Positions 26,346 to 35,283 of a stretch of 64,000 nucleotides of DNA are shown piece by piece (the stretch's first letter is position 1; each line of letters begins with the position of its first letter). This DNA comes from Deltaproteobacteria bacterium (GTDB lineage Bacteria; Desulfobacterota; Syntrophorhabdia; Syntrophorhabdales; Syntrophorhabdaceae). The stretch lies in NCBI GenBank assembly GCA_029553295.1, contig JAKPCK010000002.1:17538-81537 (forward strand). Reading direction: 5' to 3'. The notes beneath the pieces are model-generated. The model saw only the letters and a program-made list of their open reading frames with translations, had not been told where the DNA came from and made no database searches. A program made the translations under genes and the position numbers.

Positions 26346-27355
26346 CTCTTTTCCTGCTGATTGTATCCTATAATCAGATAGTATACTGCCTTGTCAAAAA
26401 AATAGACAAGCCTCTCGCCAAGCTCAAACATCCTGTATATATCCAGTATCTTTTCCCATACACCATAGGAGTACATAAACATCCATATATGCTTCTTCAA
26501 GAGACTAACAGAGCTTATGAGTTCCTCAATGGGTATCATGTCTTTTTTTCTTGTCTTGCCCAGGTTAAAGTAAAAAGACCTAAATTCTGCCTCCCCTCTT
26601 ATACCCTTTAGCCATGCATTTATCTGACCAATAATGAAGTCCCCCCTGTTGTAAAGCTCTTTTTTATCAAAGTTGTGGTAGGATTTTGTAGAGGGGTTTG
26701 TGGATATATCGTTTAGCCAGAGTTCTATTATCTTTTTTGAGTTATTCTGGATGGCATTAATAAGGTCATCCGAGAGCAGATGCTCTTTATAGCCTATCCT
26801 GTCCTCTCTTGTCCCTGCGAAGAAAGTATCCAATGAGTCCTGTATCTTCCAGAGGTCTTTTTTAAGTTCTCTGTATGTCTTTACAGCCTTTTCCTGGGAA
26901 TCAAAGGCGAGGTCTGGCAGATTCATAACAGGGAAGTATCTGCAGTCTGATGCATCGTCACCTGGTGTCTCAATCCCCCCAATCTTTTCTGCCTCAAATG
27001 TAACTATCAATAATTCGCCATATAAGGGGTTTATATGGGAGCTTACATCCACAAGCTGGACAATCCTTCCCTCGACGCCTGCCTCTTCTTTTAACTCCCT
27101 GAGGGCAGCATCCTCTATGCTCTCCCCTACCTCAGCAAAACCTATGGGGAAACACCACATATCCTTGTAAGGCTCATGGGCCCTCTTTACAAGAAGGACC
27201 TCTCTGTTGTGATTCGGGAGTATTACAGATGCTACAGGGAGCGGGTTTTCATAGTGTATCTTTTTACAGACACTGCAAACCTGCCTCTGTCTGCCTTCAA
27301 GGAAGTCTACAATTAATTCTGAACCACAGTAATAACAATAGGTCTTTTGCCTCAT
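26342..27355 (-). CDS. NUDIX hydrolase with N-terminal zinc ribbon and C-terminal helical domain
   Basis: 337 residues, about twice a bare NUDIX domain. Residues 1-40 form a zinc ribbon (CYYCGSEL ... CSVCKKIHY) as in NADH pyrophosphatase-like proteins. The NUDIX box GFAEVGESIEDAALRELKEE near residue 73 is complete. The C-terminal 170 residues are helical (IIELWLNDISTN ... INAWLKGI); the pattern vaguely recalls RsbRD N-terminal sensor domains, a weak resemblance. It likely hydrolyses a nucleotide-diphosphate derivative. Its start overlaps the methyltransferase stop (4 bases). Confidence 0.82.
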   Translation of the reverse strand: MRQKTYCYYCGSELIVDFLEGRQRQVCSVCKKIHYENPLPVASVILPNHNREVLLVKRAHEPYKDMWCFPIGFAEVGESIEDAALRELKEEAGVEGRIVQLVDVSSHINPLYGELLIVTFEAEKIGGIETPGDDASDCRYFPVMNLPDLAFDSQEKAVKTYRELKKDLWKIQDSLDTFFAGTREDRIGYKEHLLSDDLINAIQNNSKKIIELWLNDISTNPSTKSYHNFDKKELYNRGDFIIGQINAWLKGIRGEAEFRSFYFNLGKTRKKDMIPIEELISSVSLLKKHIWMFMYSYGVWEKILDIYRMFELGERLVYFFDKAVYYLIIGYNQQEKS

Positions 27356-28104
27356 GGCCTTGCTAAAAATATCCTGTCATTTTTGTTAAAGGTCAATATC
27401 TTTTTTACTTTAAGCTCTTCAAGCATCTTTTCCTTAACTGTCTCCGGGTCAACATCCTTTTCAATGAATGCCTTTTTAAACTCTATATACTGGACAAGGG
27501 CAGTGCTATCCTCTTCCTTGAATACAAGTTCATTGGGGAAGTCAGTATATGTAATCCTGCTGAAATAGTTTTTTAAGATACCATAACCATTTTCAGCAGA
27601 GAAGCTCTCTATGACCTTCCTTAAGTTATCGAAATTAAAAAATTTTTCACCTTCCTCAAGCATGGACCTACTGTGTGTGATGACAATAAATAATCCATCA
27701 GGGTTGAGCAGCCTTTTTATCTCAGATAAGGCATCAGGGAAAAAATAGAGAGAATAGGCAGATGAAATAAGGTCGAAATACCCTGATGGCATGTCTATAT
27801 GCGCTGGGAGCATGAGCCTCTTAAATACAGTTTCTTTTGCCTTTTTTTCACATATCTTGATAAATTCATGCTCATTTTCATTATTGCAGTCTATCCCCAT
27901 GATAAGGTCAAACCCCACCGGGAGTAGCTCTATAAACCATCCATAGCCGCATCCTATGTCAAGGAGCCTGCGGTATTTGTCAAATTCAACTAATCTGTTT
28001 ACCTCTTCCCTTATGTCCTTCTGATTCTTTGAGTATCTTTTTATAAGTCTGCCTATTTCCTTGTGAAACCCCTGGTCTGCATAGCTCTTTATAATCTTGT
28101 CCAT
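27352..28104 (-). CDS. class I SAM-dependent methyltransferase
   Basis: 250 residues. Motif I is LLDIGCGYGWFIELLP, the acidic strand-2 end is GIDCNNENE, and SSAYSLYFFPDALSEIKRLL is the motif IV-V region of Rossmann-fold methyltransferases of the UbiE/BioC type. An upstream TTG at 28143 is in frame, but ATG at 28104 (MDKIIKSYAD) gives a normal N-terminus. First gene of the coupled methyltransferase-NUDIX-MFS unit. The methylated substrate is unknown. Confidence 0.78.
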   Translation of the reverse strand: MDKIIKSYADQGFHKEIGRLIKRYSKNQKDIREEVNRLVEFDKYRRLLDIGCGYGWFIELLPVGFDLIMGIDCNNENEHEFIKICEKKAKETVFKRLMLPAHIDMPSGYFDLISSAYSLYFFPDALSEIKRLLNPDGLFIVITHSRSMLEEGEKFFNFDNLRKVIESFSAENGYGILKNYFSRITYTDFPNELVFKEEDSTALVQYIEFKKAFIEKDVDPETVKEKMLEELKVKKILTFNKNDRIFLARP

Positions 28105-28223
28105 ACTGCTTTTATATATCAACCATGCCTGTTTGTAAACCAAAATCTAATTAGAGCTTTTTTTAAGTGTCTCTCGTTTTAGGTATTTCAGGTCTTTAAT
28201 GTAAATCCATTTAAAATTTAAAT

Positions 28224-29018
28224 CTACAGGTATTTCTGCGATATGGGTATTATATATGGCTTACCTGATATGGGATTCTCCTTTACAATAACCACTGTCT
28301 TGTATATCTCCTCTATATTCTGAAAGGTAAGGACATGGTTAGGCGGCCCTTCTTTGAAGATTTTCCCTTCTGACATCAATACAACCCTTGTGCAGAACTC
28401 AGAGGCGAGATTCAGGTCGTGTAATACTATTACTATAGTCATGCCGTCCCTGTTTAGGTTCTCCAGTATCTCCAATGTCTTTATCTGATACCTTATATCA
28501 AAGTGGCTTACAGGTTCATCGAGTAGCAAGAGGATTGGGTCCTGGGCAATGCACTGGGCAAGAAAAACCCTCTGTCTTTCTCCCTCAGACAGGTCTGTTA
28601 TCCTCCTGCCCGTCATATAAGCAATATCCATAGTCTCCATTACATCCTTTACAAGCCCCATATCTCTATCCTGTTTAAATAAACTGTGCCTAAGATGCGG
28701 GTATCTGCCCATGGCTATAAAGTCTTCCACACAATGGGGAAAGAACACCTCCATGGACTGAGGTAGGGTAGCTATATTCTTTGCCAGAGTCTTTATGTCA
28801 TATTTTCTTATATCCTTTCCTGAAAAGATGATGTCACCCTTATAAGGCCTTAAAAAGCCTGTGGATATCCTTAAAAGGGTGCTTTTACCTGAGCCGTTGG
28901 GACCTATGATACCGACAAATTCACCTTCTTCTATATGGAGGCATATATTGTGGATAATCTCTTTTTTTGCATATGAAAAGGAGACATTCTGGATGGAAAG
29001 TAGAATCTGTCTGCTCAT
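28224..29018 (-). CDS. ABC transporter ATP-binding protein, FecE/BtuD type
   Basis: 264 residues. Walker A GPNGSGKST, signature LSEGERQRVFLAQ, Walker B LLLLDEPVSHFD and the switch histidine in VLHDLNLA are all present. The sequence around THE D-loop and the small size fit the cobalamin/iron-chelate import branch. The start overlaps the permease gene by 4 bases. No binding-protein gene is in the unit. Confidence 0.9.
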   Translation of the reverse strand: MSRQILLSIQNVSFSYAKKEIIHNICLHIEEGEFVGIIGPNGSGKSTLLRISTGFLRPYKGDIIFSGKDIRKYDIKTLAKNIATLPQSMEVFFPHCVEDFIAMGRYPHLRHSLFKQDRDMGLVKDVMETMDIAYMTGRRITDLSEGERQRVFLAQCIAQDPILLLLDEPVSHFDIRYQIKTLEILENLNRDGMTIVIVLHDLNLASEFCTRVVLMSEGKIFKEGPPNHVLTFQNIEEIYKTVVIVKENPISGKPYIIPISQKYL

Positions 29019-30001
29019 GGCCTTTCGATAAGTAAAACCAATAATATTACGCCCCCGATAATGCCGGTTACAACCCCAACAGGTAATTCCACAGGATAGA
29101 GTATGTATCGTGAGAACACATCAGAAAAAACAAGAAAAGCAGCACCCCCTATATAGGATGCATACAATAGATACCTGTTCCCTGTATTAAGGACCATCCT
29201 TAATATATGGGGGACTATAAGTCCCACAAAACCTATTATACCGGCAGCGCTGACGCACAGCCCTGTAAGTATTGAGGTTAGTATAAAAAAAACCTTGTAT
29301 GCCCTCTGTGATTTAACGCCGAGATATTGGGCCTTTTCATGGCCCAGCGACAATATATCGAGCTCCCTGGAGAAACAAAAAAGGATGAAGGCAGGTATGA
29401 GAAAGGCAGGGATATAGAAAAATATAAGCTCATTCTCCAGGCTTGATAGGTCGCCCATAAGCCATAGTATTACACCATGCATCCTGTCAGGGTCCAATAA
29501 AGAGAAAAGTAAAAAAACCAGGGAGGAGAAGACAAGGCTCACAACAATACCAAATAGGACCATTGCCCCGGGGTCAAATAGTTTTTTTCTTGAGAGGATA
29601 TATACCATAGATGTAGAGCCCATGGCCCCCATAAAACCCATGAAAGGGTTAGCAAAAACACCCAATTGATTATTAAGCCCCAGGATAACCGATATGGTAA
29701 TCCCCAGTGATGCACCAGCCGAGATACCCAGGGTATATGGTTCTGCAAGGCTGTTTCTCAGAATAGACTGTAGCGATGCCCCGCATATGCTTAAAGACCC
29801 ACCGATGAGAAGGGCCAATATAGTCCTGGGTATCCTTATCTTTCTCAAGACAAAACCAAACCCCTCTTTTTCTGTAAGGCCTCTTATTATCTCATTGATA
29901 CCCTTGCCATAACCTATGGACAAAACAACTGCACATACAAGTAGAAGTATGAGGATGATGAATATAAACCTGATCCTCCATATGGCGTATCTTTCCTTCA
30001 T
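29015..30001 (-). CDS. FecCD-family ABC transporter permease
   Basis: 328 residues with about 9-10 membrane helices. RIPRTILALLIGGSLSICGA and LAEPYTLGISAGASLG are the BtuC/FecCD family signatures. The importer carries cobalamin, haem or ferric chelates. A plausible partner binding protein (1688-2545) lies 26 kb away. The CoA-binding protein gene ends 42 bases upstream, on the same strand. Confidence 0.9.
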   Translation of the reverse strand: MKERYAIWRIRFIFIILILLLVCAVVLSIGYGKGINEIIRGLTEKEGFGFVLRKIRIPRTILALLIGGSLSICGASLQSILRNSLAEPYTLGISAGASLGITISVILGLNNQLGVFANPFMGFMGAMGSTSMVYILSRKKLFDPGAMVLFGIVVSLVFSSLVFLLFSLLDPDRMHGVILWLMGDLSSLENELIFFYIPAFLIPAFILFCFSRELDILSLGHEKAQYLGVKSQRAYKVFFILTSILTGLCVSAAGIIGFVGLIVPHILRMVLNTGNRYLLYASYIGGAAFLVFSDVFSRYILYPVELPVGVVTGIIGGVILLVLLIERP

Positions 30002-30043
30002 TATTTTCTAAAAATTAGTTCGTAAGATAGAGATATAAAGCCT

Positions 30044-30460
30044 CTACCGATATCCCCTTATAAGCCTTGTATGCTCTATCTTGATGCAGTAATCCATGAC
30101 AAATTTTATATTATTCTGCTCGGCGAGCCTTTTGGCATCGTCGTTTCTTATACCGAGCTGGAGCCATATACATACAGGCCTTATCATGACAGCCTCTTCT
30201 ACAACAGGCATGAGGTTCTCTGACCTCATAAATATATCTACTATGTCAATGTGTCCCTCAACATCTGATAGAGTCTTATAGCACCTCAGCCCGAGCACCT
30301 CGTTATAGTTAGGATTGACAGGTATAATAGTATAGCCTGCATCCTTGAGGTATCGCGCCACAATATTACTTGGTTTTTCAGGGCTATCAGATATACCAAC
30401 CACTGCTATTGTCCTTGCCTTTTCTAATAGCTCTTTTTTTTCTTTATCTGTCATCTCCAT
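30044..30460 (-). CDS. CoA-binding (YccU-like) domain protein
   Basis: 138 residues forming one Rossmann-like CoA-binding domain: TIAVVGISDSPEKPSN near residue 17, YTIIPVNPNYNEVLG, and the conserved end FVMDYCIKIEHTRL. Close to the family's usual length. Its function in most bacteria is undefined. First gene upstream of the ABC importer. Confidence 0.85.
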   Translation of the reverse strand: MEMTDKEKKELLEKARTIAVVGISDSPEKPSNIVARYLKDAGYTIIPVNPNYNEVLGLRCYKTLSDVEGHIDIVDIFMRSENLMPVVEEAVMIRPVCIWLQLGIRNDDAKRLAEQNNIKFVMDYCIKIEHTRLIRGYR

Positions 30461-30525
30461 GGCTACCCCTTGATATTTTTAGTATATTCAGGGATTAAAT
30501 CAGATTGTATGGGTATTGTCAATAT

Positions 30526-30561
30526 AGAGACCTAAAAGGTCTCTTGCTCTGGGATACGCCC
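30526..30561 (+). repeat. copy of the GAGACC/GGTCTC palindromic repeat
   Basis: AGAGACCT-AAA-AGGTCTCT (30526-30544) is an 8-bp-arm hairpin; it is followed by TGCTCTGGGATACGCCCCC. AAAAGGTCTCTTGC within it is exactly shared with 23849-23862, and AAAAGGTCTCTTGCTCT with the inverted copy at 18637-18653. Confidence 0.6.
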
Positions 30562-30665
30562 CCTTTAAATGTAAATCAAAAATCGTAAATGACAATGGAT
30601 TTACTCTGTTTTAGGAATATGGATTTTATTATAAAGAGGTTGTAATGGTTATTGGCATAATAAAA

Positions 30666-30690
30666 GGCTGCACTTTTAAAAAGTGCAGCC
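30666..30690 (-). terminator. intrinsic terminator of the OmpA-family gene
   Basis: GGCTGCACTT (30666-30675) and AAGTGCAGCC (30681-30690) form a 10-bp stem; on the minus strand it is followed by TTTTATTAT. It lies 28 bases past the stop of the OmpA-family gene. Confidence 0.85.
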
Positions 30691-30717
30691 TCTATTATAG
30701 TACAACACTGAGCCTAT

Positions 30718-31893
30718 CTATTTTTTAATGGGATACTCCGCTACTGCCTCTACACGTCTATTTTCCTGTCTGCCTTTGGCAGTCTTATTGCTTGCCACTG
30801 GTTTTGTCAGGCCATATCCCTTTGCAGTGAGACGTTCAGGCTCGATTTTGAATTTATCAATCAGGTATTTTCTGATGCTGTCTGCCCTTCTCTGGGAGAG
30901 CCTCATATTGAATGCAGCACCGCCCACGCTGTCTGTGTGACCCTCTATTATTACCTTTAACTCAGGGTGTTTTTGCATTACCTCTGCAAACTCCTTAAGT
31001 TCATTATGATATTTGGGCTTTATATTCCATTTGTTGGTATCGAAGAGGACATTTAGCTTTACCTTACCCTTTTCAATTATCTCTTTTTCTTTAGCCGTCA
31101 TTGCCGCAGCTGCCTTGGGCACAACAACAATTGGACAACCTTCCTTGTCTACCTCTACACCCTTTGGTGTGTCAGGGCATTTATCAAGACAATCGCGGAC
31201 CCCATCACCGTCTGAATCAAGACAACACCCATCTTTATCTACCTTGAATCCCTTTGGGGTATCAGGGCATTTGTCAAGGTCATCAGGGACACCATCACCG
31301 TCTGTATCCACAACAACCTTTGGTGGTGGAGGAGGTGGAGGTGGTGCAGCTGCCACAACAGGCTCTTTGCCGCCAAAATAGAAGGTCAGGCCAAAGGTAT
31401 ACTCAAGGTTGTTATAAACACTACCTGTTGTTAAGACATGTCTTACATCACCTCTTAAGGCCAGTTGTTTTAAAATAAAATATTTGAGACCCAAACCATA
31501 ATCAAATACACCCCTTGTCTTTCTCCCTTCATCTCCAGGATAATTCAATGTTGTGCCACCTAAGCCTACCGCTGCAAAAGGAACAAATTTTTTATCAGGT
31601 AAAAAATGATAAAGGCCCTCTAACCTGTAATTGTGGACATTTGTCCTTCTGTCATTCGATTTTAACTCACCTTTGACATAGCTATAATATAGTTCTGCAC
31701 CGATGTTTTTAGTAAAATCGAACCCTGCCCTTAAGCCATATAAAGGGCTGGTCTTTAAATCCTGATTACCCTCGAATGTATAGCCACCAAATATGGGTGT
31801 GATGCCTATTGCGCCGGGCCTTATCTGGGCATATGCTGTTGCTGATAAGGCAAGAAATAAGATTAAGAATAAAAACACATAAAATCGTTTCAT
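30718..31893 (-). CDS. OmpA-family outer membrane protein with thrombospondin type-3 repeats
   Basis: 391 residues. Signal peptide (1-22, ending ATAYA), an eight-stranded beta-barrel domain (about 25-175), a poly-proline hinge (eight prolines), two calcium-binding type-3 repeats (DTDGDGVPDDLDKCPDTPKG; DSDGDGVRDCLDKCPDTPKG), and a C-terminal OmpA peptidoglycan-binding domain (IIEGHTDSVGGAAFNMRLSQ, GRQENRRVEA). It anchors outer membrane to cell wall. AAAGGAGG precedes the ATG by five bases; the terminator at 30666-30690 ends the transcript, so it is monocistronic. Confidence 0.93.
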   Translation of the reverse strand: MKRFYVFLFLILFLALSATAYAQIRPGAIGITPIFGGYTFEGNQDLKTSPLYGLRAGFDFTKNIGAELYYSYVKGELKSNDRRTNVHNYRLEGLYHFLPDKKFVPFAAVGLGGTTLNYPGDEGRKTRGVFDYGLGLKYFILKQLALRGDVRHVLTTGSVYNNLEYTFGLTFYFGGKEPVVAAAPPPPPPPPKVVVDTDGDGVPDDLDKCPDTPKGFKVDKDGCCLDSDGDGVRDCLDKCPDTPKGVEVDKEGCPIVVVPKAAAAMTAKEKEIIEKGKVKLNVLFDTNKWNIKPKYHNELKEFAEVMQKHPELKVIIEGHTDSVGGAAFNMRLSQRRADSIRKYLIDKFKIEPERLTAKGYGLTKPVASNKTAKGRQENRRVEAVAEYPIKK

Positions 31894-31984
31894 AAAAACC
31901 TCCTTTCTTTTAGCTATTTAAAAAAATAGTCATTCTTTTAGACTACATATAAATCAGCATTTTTGTCAAGGGTATGCAAAGAAA

Positions 31985-34444
31985 TTATATAGATTTTTCC
32001 CCTTTGCTTTCGCCTCCATTAAGGGCATATGCAGTCAGTGCTAATATAGGGACAGGTCTTATATTATTCTCCCTTTCCCATGCCCGGATTAAAGAAGTGG
32101 CTGTATATCCATCCATTACAGGCATCTGCATATCCATAAGGATTAAATCGAACATCTCATGTCCTTCCTTGTATTTATCCAGGGCAATCTTGCCATTCTC
32201 TGCCAGGAATATTTTATGGGGTGTATTTTTAAAATATGACCAGATAAGGAGGCGGTTATCTTCATTGTCTTCGGCTACCAGTATATTTAGAGGTTTTTTG
32301 CGTCGTTTCTCTGTTTTTCCTTGAATCTTTTGGGTCTCCTCCTCTTTCTGGGGTCTATATCCCAGTGTTGTCTTGATTGCCTCTAAAAGGTCTGCCCTTT
32401 TTATGGGTTTATTGAGGATGGATGTTATACCAATGCCCCGGGCCTTTTCTGTTTCGTCCTTTATGTAACCCGATGTAAGCATGATTATATGACTCTTCTC
32501 TGCAAGCCCCATATCCTTTATTTTGCTGGCTATCTGTATGCCATCCATGTCAGGCATATGGTAGTCCAGCAGTATTAGACTGTAGGGTGATGATTCCTGG
32601 ATACTCTTCTGTAGTATATCAATGACCTGTCTACCGTTTTCTGCGTCGGTGACTGATGCGCCGAGGTTGCTTATCATCTCCCTTAGAATCATCCTGTTGG
32701 TGCTGTTATCATCTATTACAAGGACCTTCATACCTTTTATATCAACCATTACCGGTCTTTCCCTTACCCTGTCCTGGTCTCTCTGGAGTCCAAAGCATGC
32801 TGTAAATGACATCTTTGTCCCCTGGCCCAATCTACTCTCTACCCATATCTCGCCGTCCATCATCTCTACAATCTTTTTTGATATGGCCAGACCAAGACCA
32901 GTGCCGCCGTATTTCCTTGTTGTAGATGCATCTGCCTGGGTAAACTTCTCAAATATAAGACCCAGCTTATCCTCAGGTATACCTATGCCTGTATCCTTGA
33001 CAGAGAATAATAGAACAACATATTCTGGGGTTGAGTATCCTTTTTTAACACTGTCTGAGACCCTCTTGTTCCTGACCTCTATCCCCTTTTTCCTTGACCC
33101 CTTTGACACAGATACATTGAGCATCACCTCACCTCTTTCTGTGAATTTGATGGCATTTCCTATGAGGTTTACCAGGACCTGTCTCAGCCTTGTTGGGTCA
33201 CCAATAAGGTATAAGGGTACATCAGGTTCTATCATATATAATAGTTCTATATTTTTCTCATGTGCCTTTAGAGAGAGGACATCGAGCATTCTTTCTATGT
33301 GATCAAGGAGGTCAAACTCTGCATACTCCAATTCTATCTGTCCTGATTCTATCTTGGATAAATCCAGTATATCGTTTATAAGATTTAAGAGGCTTTCCCC
33401 GGCATCATGGAGGACCTTGACATATCTAAACTGCTCTGGTGTGAGATGGGTATCCAGGAGCAGTTCTGCCATGCCTATTATGGCATTCATGGGTGTTCTT
33501 ATCTCGTGACTCATACTGGCAAGGAATTCACTCTTTGCATTATTTGCAAGTTCTGCCTCTTCCTTGGCCTTGATGAGGTCTTCCTCGACCTTTTTCAGAT
33601 CTGTTATATCGAGTATTACACCTACTATGCCTGCAACCTCGTTGTTTCTGTTGAGGTATGTTGCCTTATTGAACACTACAAAGTGCTTTGAGCCGTCAGG
33701 GTATCTGACCTGTGTCTCATAGATCTGTTTACCAGGGTTTTTGAATAGTTCTTCATCCATGGTGTGATATTTTTCAGCAATCTCTTTTTCAGCAATCTCA
33801 AAAACAGAGCGTCTCAGTATCTCCCCCTTGGGCCGTCCGAGATAAGCCTCAAATGCCTTATTGCAGCCCAGATATAGCCCATTTTTATCCTTATAGAATA
33901 TGGGGGCAGGTATAGTATCTATAAGCACCTGGAGGAAGTTTATCTGCTCCAATAGGTTTTCTTCTGCCTCTTTTAGCTCGGATATATCTGTGACTACATG
34001 GATGCTCCCCAGTATCTTGCCATCACCGTCATATAGGGGGGTAGTGGATATCTGAAAAGTCCCATGGAGTATCTTATCGAATACCTCAACGCTGTGCTTA
34101 CACGCCTCCCTTAATGTCTTTACATGGGGGCAGAAAAGAGGTGGCTTATCTGTCTTATGGAATACCTCATAGCATTTTTTACCTATTACCTCCTGTGGTC
34201 TATATCCCATGCTATTTGCTGCCTTCTTATTTACCCTGACAATCCTGTGCTCCGTATCTATAACCCCTATCATGTCTGTGAGAGAGTCGAATATATCCTC
34301 CCACTCTTTCTTTGCCCTTGTAATAATCTTGTTTAATTCTATATTCTTCTGGAGTGTCTCTGTAAGTTCTCTGTTCTCTTTGCGGAGAAGCTCCAATTCT
34401 TCTGTGCTATTGATTGTGGGATTGTTTTTCTTTTTTTTGTTCAT
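31985..34444 (-). CDS. soluble hybrid histidine kinase with a truncated second receiver
   Basis: 819 residues without membrane segments. Domains: coiled coil (about 15-45), two PAS domains (about 46-160 and 165-290; the first holds CPHVKTLREAC), HisKA with SMSHEIRTPMN, HATPase (GNAIKFTERG; GGTGLGLAISKKIVE), receiver 1 (VIDDNSTN; LLDYHMPDMDG; NKPIKR) and receiver 2 (VAEDNEDN; LMDMQMPVMDG). Receiver 2 stops after ALTAYALNGG plus a few residues, so the conserved lysine and last strand/helix are missing. Other reading frames downstream do not contain the missing part, which points to a deletion. The C-terminal half is closely similar to the kinase at 41567-44716. Confidence 0.9.
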   Translation of the reverse strand: MNKKKKNNPTINSTEELELLRKENRELTETLQKNIELNKIITRAKKEWEDIFDSLTDMIGVIDTEHRIVRVNKKAANSMGYRPQEVIGKKCYEVFHKTDKPPLFCPHVKTLREACKHSVEVFDKILHGTFQISTTPLYDGDGKILGSIHVVTDISELKEAEENLLEQINFLQVLIDTIPAPIFYKDKNGLYLGCNKAFEAYLGRPKGEILRRSVFEIAEKEIAEKYHTMDEELFKNPGKQIYETQVRYPDGSKHFVVFNKATYLNRNNEVAGIVGVILDITDLKKVEEDLIKAKEEAELANNAKSEFLASMSHEIRTPMNAIIGMAELLLDTHLTPEQFRYVKVLHDAGESLLNLINDILDLSKIESGQIELEYAEFDLLDHIERMLDVLSLKAHEKNIELLYMIEPDVPLYLIGDPTRLRQVLVNLIGNAIKFTERGEVMLNVSVSKGSRKKGIEVRNKRVSDSVKKGYSTPEYVVLLFSVKDTGIGIPEDKLGLIFEKFTQADASTTRKYGGTGLGLAISKKIVEMMDGEIWVESRLGQGTKMSFTACFGLQRDQDRVRERPVMVDIKGMKVLVIDDNSTNRMILREMISNLGASVTDAENGRQVIDILQKSIQESSPYSLILLDYHMPDMDGIQIASKIKDMGLAEKSHIIMLTSGYIKDETEKARGIGITSILNKPIKRADLLEAIKTTLGYRPQKEEETQKIQGKTEKRRKKPLNILVAEDNEDNRLLIWSYFKNTPHKIFLAENGKIALDKYKEGHEMFDLILMDMQMPVMDGYTATSLIRAWERENNIRPVPILALTAYALNGGESKGEKSI

Positions 34445-34488
34445 AATGGCATCTATCTAAATCAAATAAAACTTCAAAAAAAGAAAAT

Positions 34489-34520
34489 GCCCCTGAAGAA
34501 TCCCAAGACAACAGAGGCAC
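34489..34520 (-). terminator. intrinsic terminator of the EF-hand gene
   Basis: TGCCCCTG (34489-34496) pairs with CAGAGGCA (34513-34520, one G-T pair); on the minus strand TTTTCTTTTTTT follows. It lies 22 bases past the EF-hand gene stop. Confidence 0.7.
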
Positions 34521-34541
34521 TTTCAAAAATTCTATACTATT

Positions 34542-35123
34542 CTATTTGATAGCCTTAAATTCCTTTTCATCCAGGGAACCATCATTATTTTTATCGAATT
34601 TCTTGAAATCCTCTGGTGTTATATTAACAAATACTATTGTAAGCTCTTCGATGGTAATCTTCCCGTCATTGTTGGTGTCTATGTCCTTAAAGCCCTTTTT
34701 TGCCTTTTTTACAGGTGCTGGCTTTGCCCCTGCAATCTTTGTCACGGTCATTGCACCTTTTATGTATCTAACCGATACCTTATCCCCAACCTTTATATCC
34801 TCTGCACCCTTATAGCCTTTGAATTTTGCATTGGTGACATCAAAGGTGATAACACCTTTTTTGTATTTCAGTGTGAGGAGACCGGATTCTATCTTCTCTA
34901 CTGTCCCTTCAAAACCAGGCACTGGTTTGGGTTTTGGTTTCTCTGCCTCTTTTGCTGCCTCGGGCTTAGCCGGTTTTTCAGGTGCTGCAGGCTCTGCCTT
35001 AGCCGGTGCTGCCTTCTCAGGTGCTGGTTTTTCAGGTGCTGCAGGCTTTGTCTGGGCAAAACCAGGTGAGGTGAAGGCAATACCAATTAACAATGCAAGG
35101 GTAATAATTAAAAATCTCTTCAT
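34542..35123 (-). CDS. secreted EF-hand protein with Ala/Pro/Lys/Glu-rich linker
   Basis: 193 residues. Signal peptide 1-23 (ending SPGFA), a low-complexity linker of about 45 residues built from PEKPA/APAKA-like units, a small beta domain (GTVEKIESGLLTLKYKKG ... VGDKVSVRYIKG) and two EF-hands at the C-terminus (DTNNDGKITIEE; DKNNDGSLDEKE). A calcium-binding periplasmic or surface protein; the role is unknown. AAGGAGG precedes the ATG. A TTGACA lies on the same strand about 60 bases upstream, with no clear -10. Confidence 0.8.
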   Translation of the reverse strand: MKRFLIITLALLIGIAFTSPGFAQTKPAAPEKPAPEKAAPAKAEPAAPEKPAKPEAAKEAEKPKPKPVPGFEGTVEKIESGLLTLKYKKGVITFDVTNAKFKGYKGAEDIKVGDKVSVRYIKGAMTVTKIAGAKPAPVKKAKKGFKDIDTNNDGKITIEELTIVFVNITPEDFKKFDKNNDGSLDEKEFKAIK

Positions 35124-35198
35124 AACAAAACCTCCTTAATTTGTTTTATATGGTTTTATGTTCTAATATTTTATGCCAAGTGTCAAGTTAATTTATCA

Positions 35199-35237
35199 AT
35201 CAATAGTAGGGTTAATAGACCTTAATCCACTATTGAT
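35199..35237. repeat. inverted repeat between the EF-hand and PIN-like genes
   Basis: ATCAATAGT (35199-35207) and ACTATTGAT (35229-35237) enclose a second complementary pair, GGGTTAA and TTAATCC. It lies 47 bases past the PIN-like gene stop and could serve as a terminator without a strong T-run, or as a binding site for the EF-hand gene. Confidence 0.4.
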
Positions 35238-35283
35238 TTATCATTTATAGCCCTTAAATGGGTATATCCAGGAGTGAGAGACA

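Noticed and set aside
31923..31984. Frameshift restoring the end of the truncated kinase receiver
   Set aside because: None of the three frames past the stop encodes the missing lysine region; the stretch instead holds a TTGACA and the leader of the OmpA-family gene.
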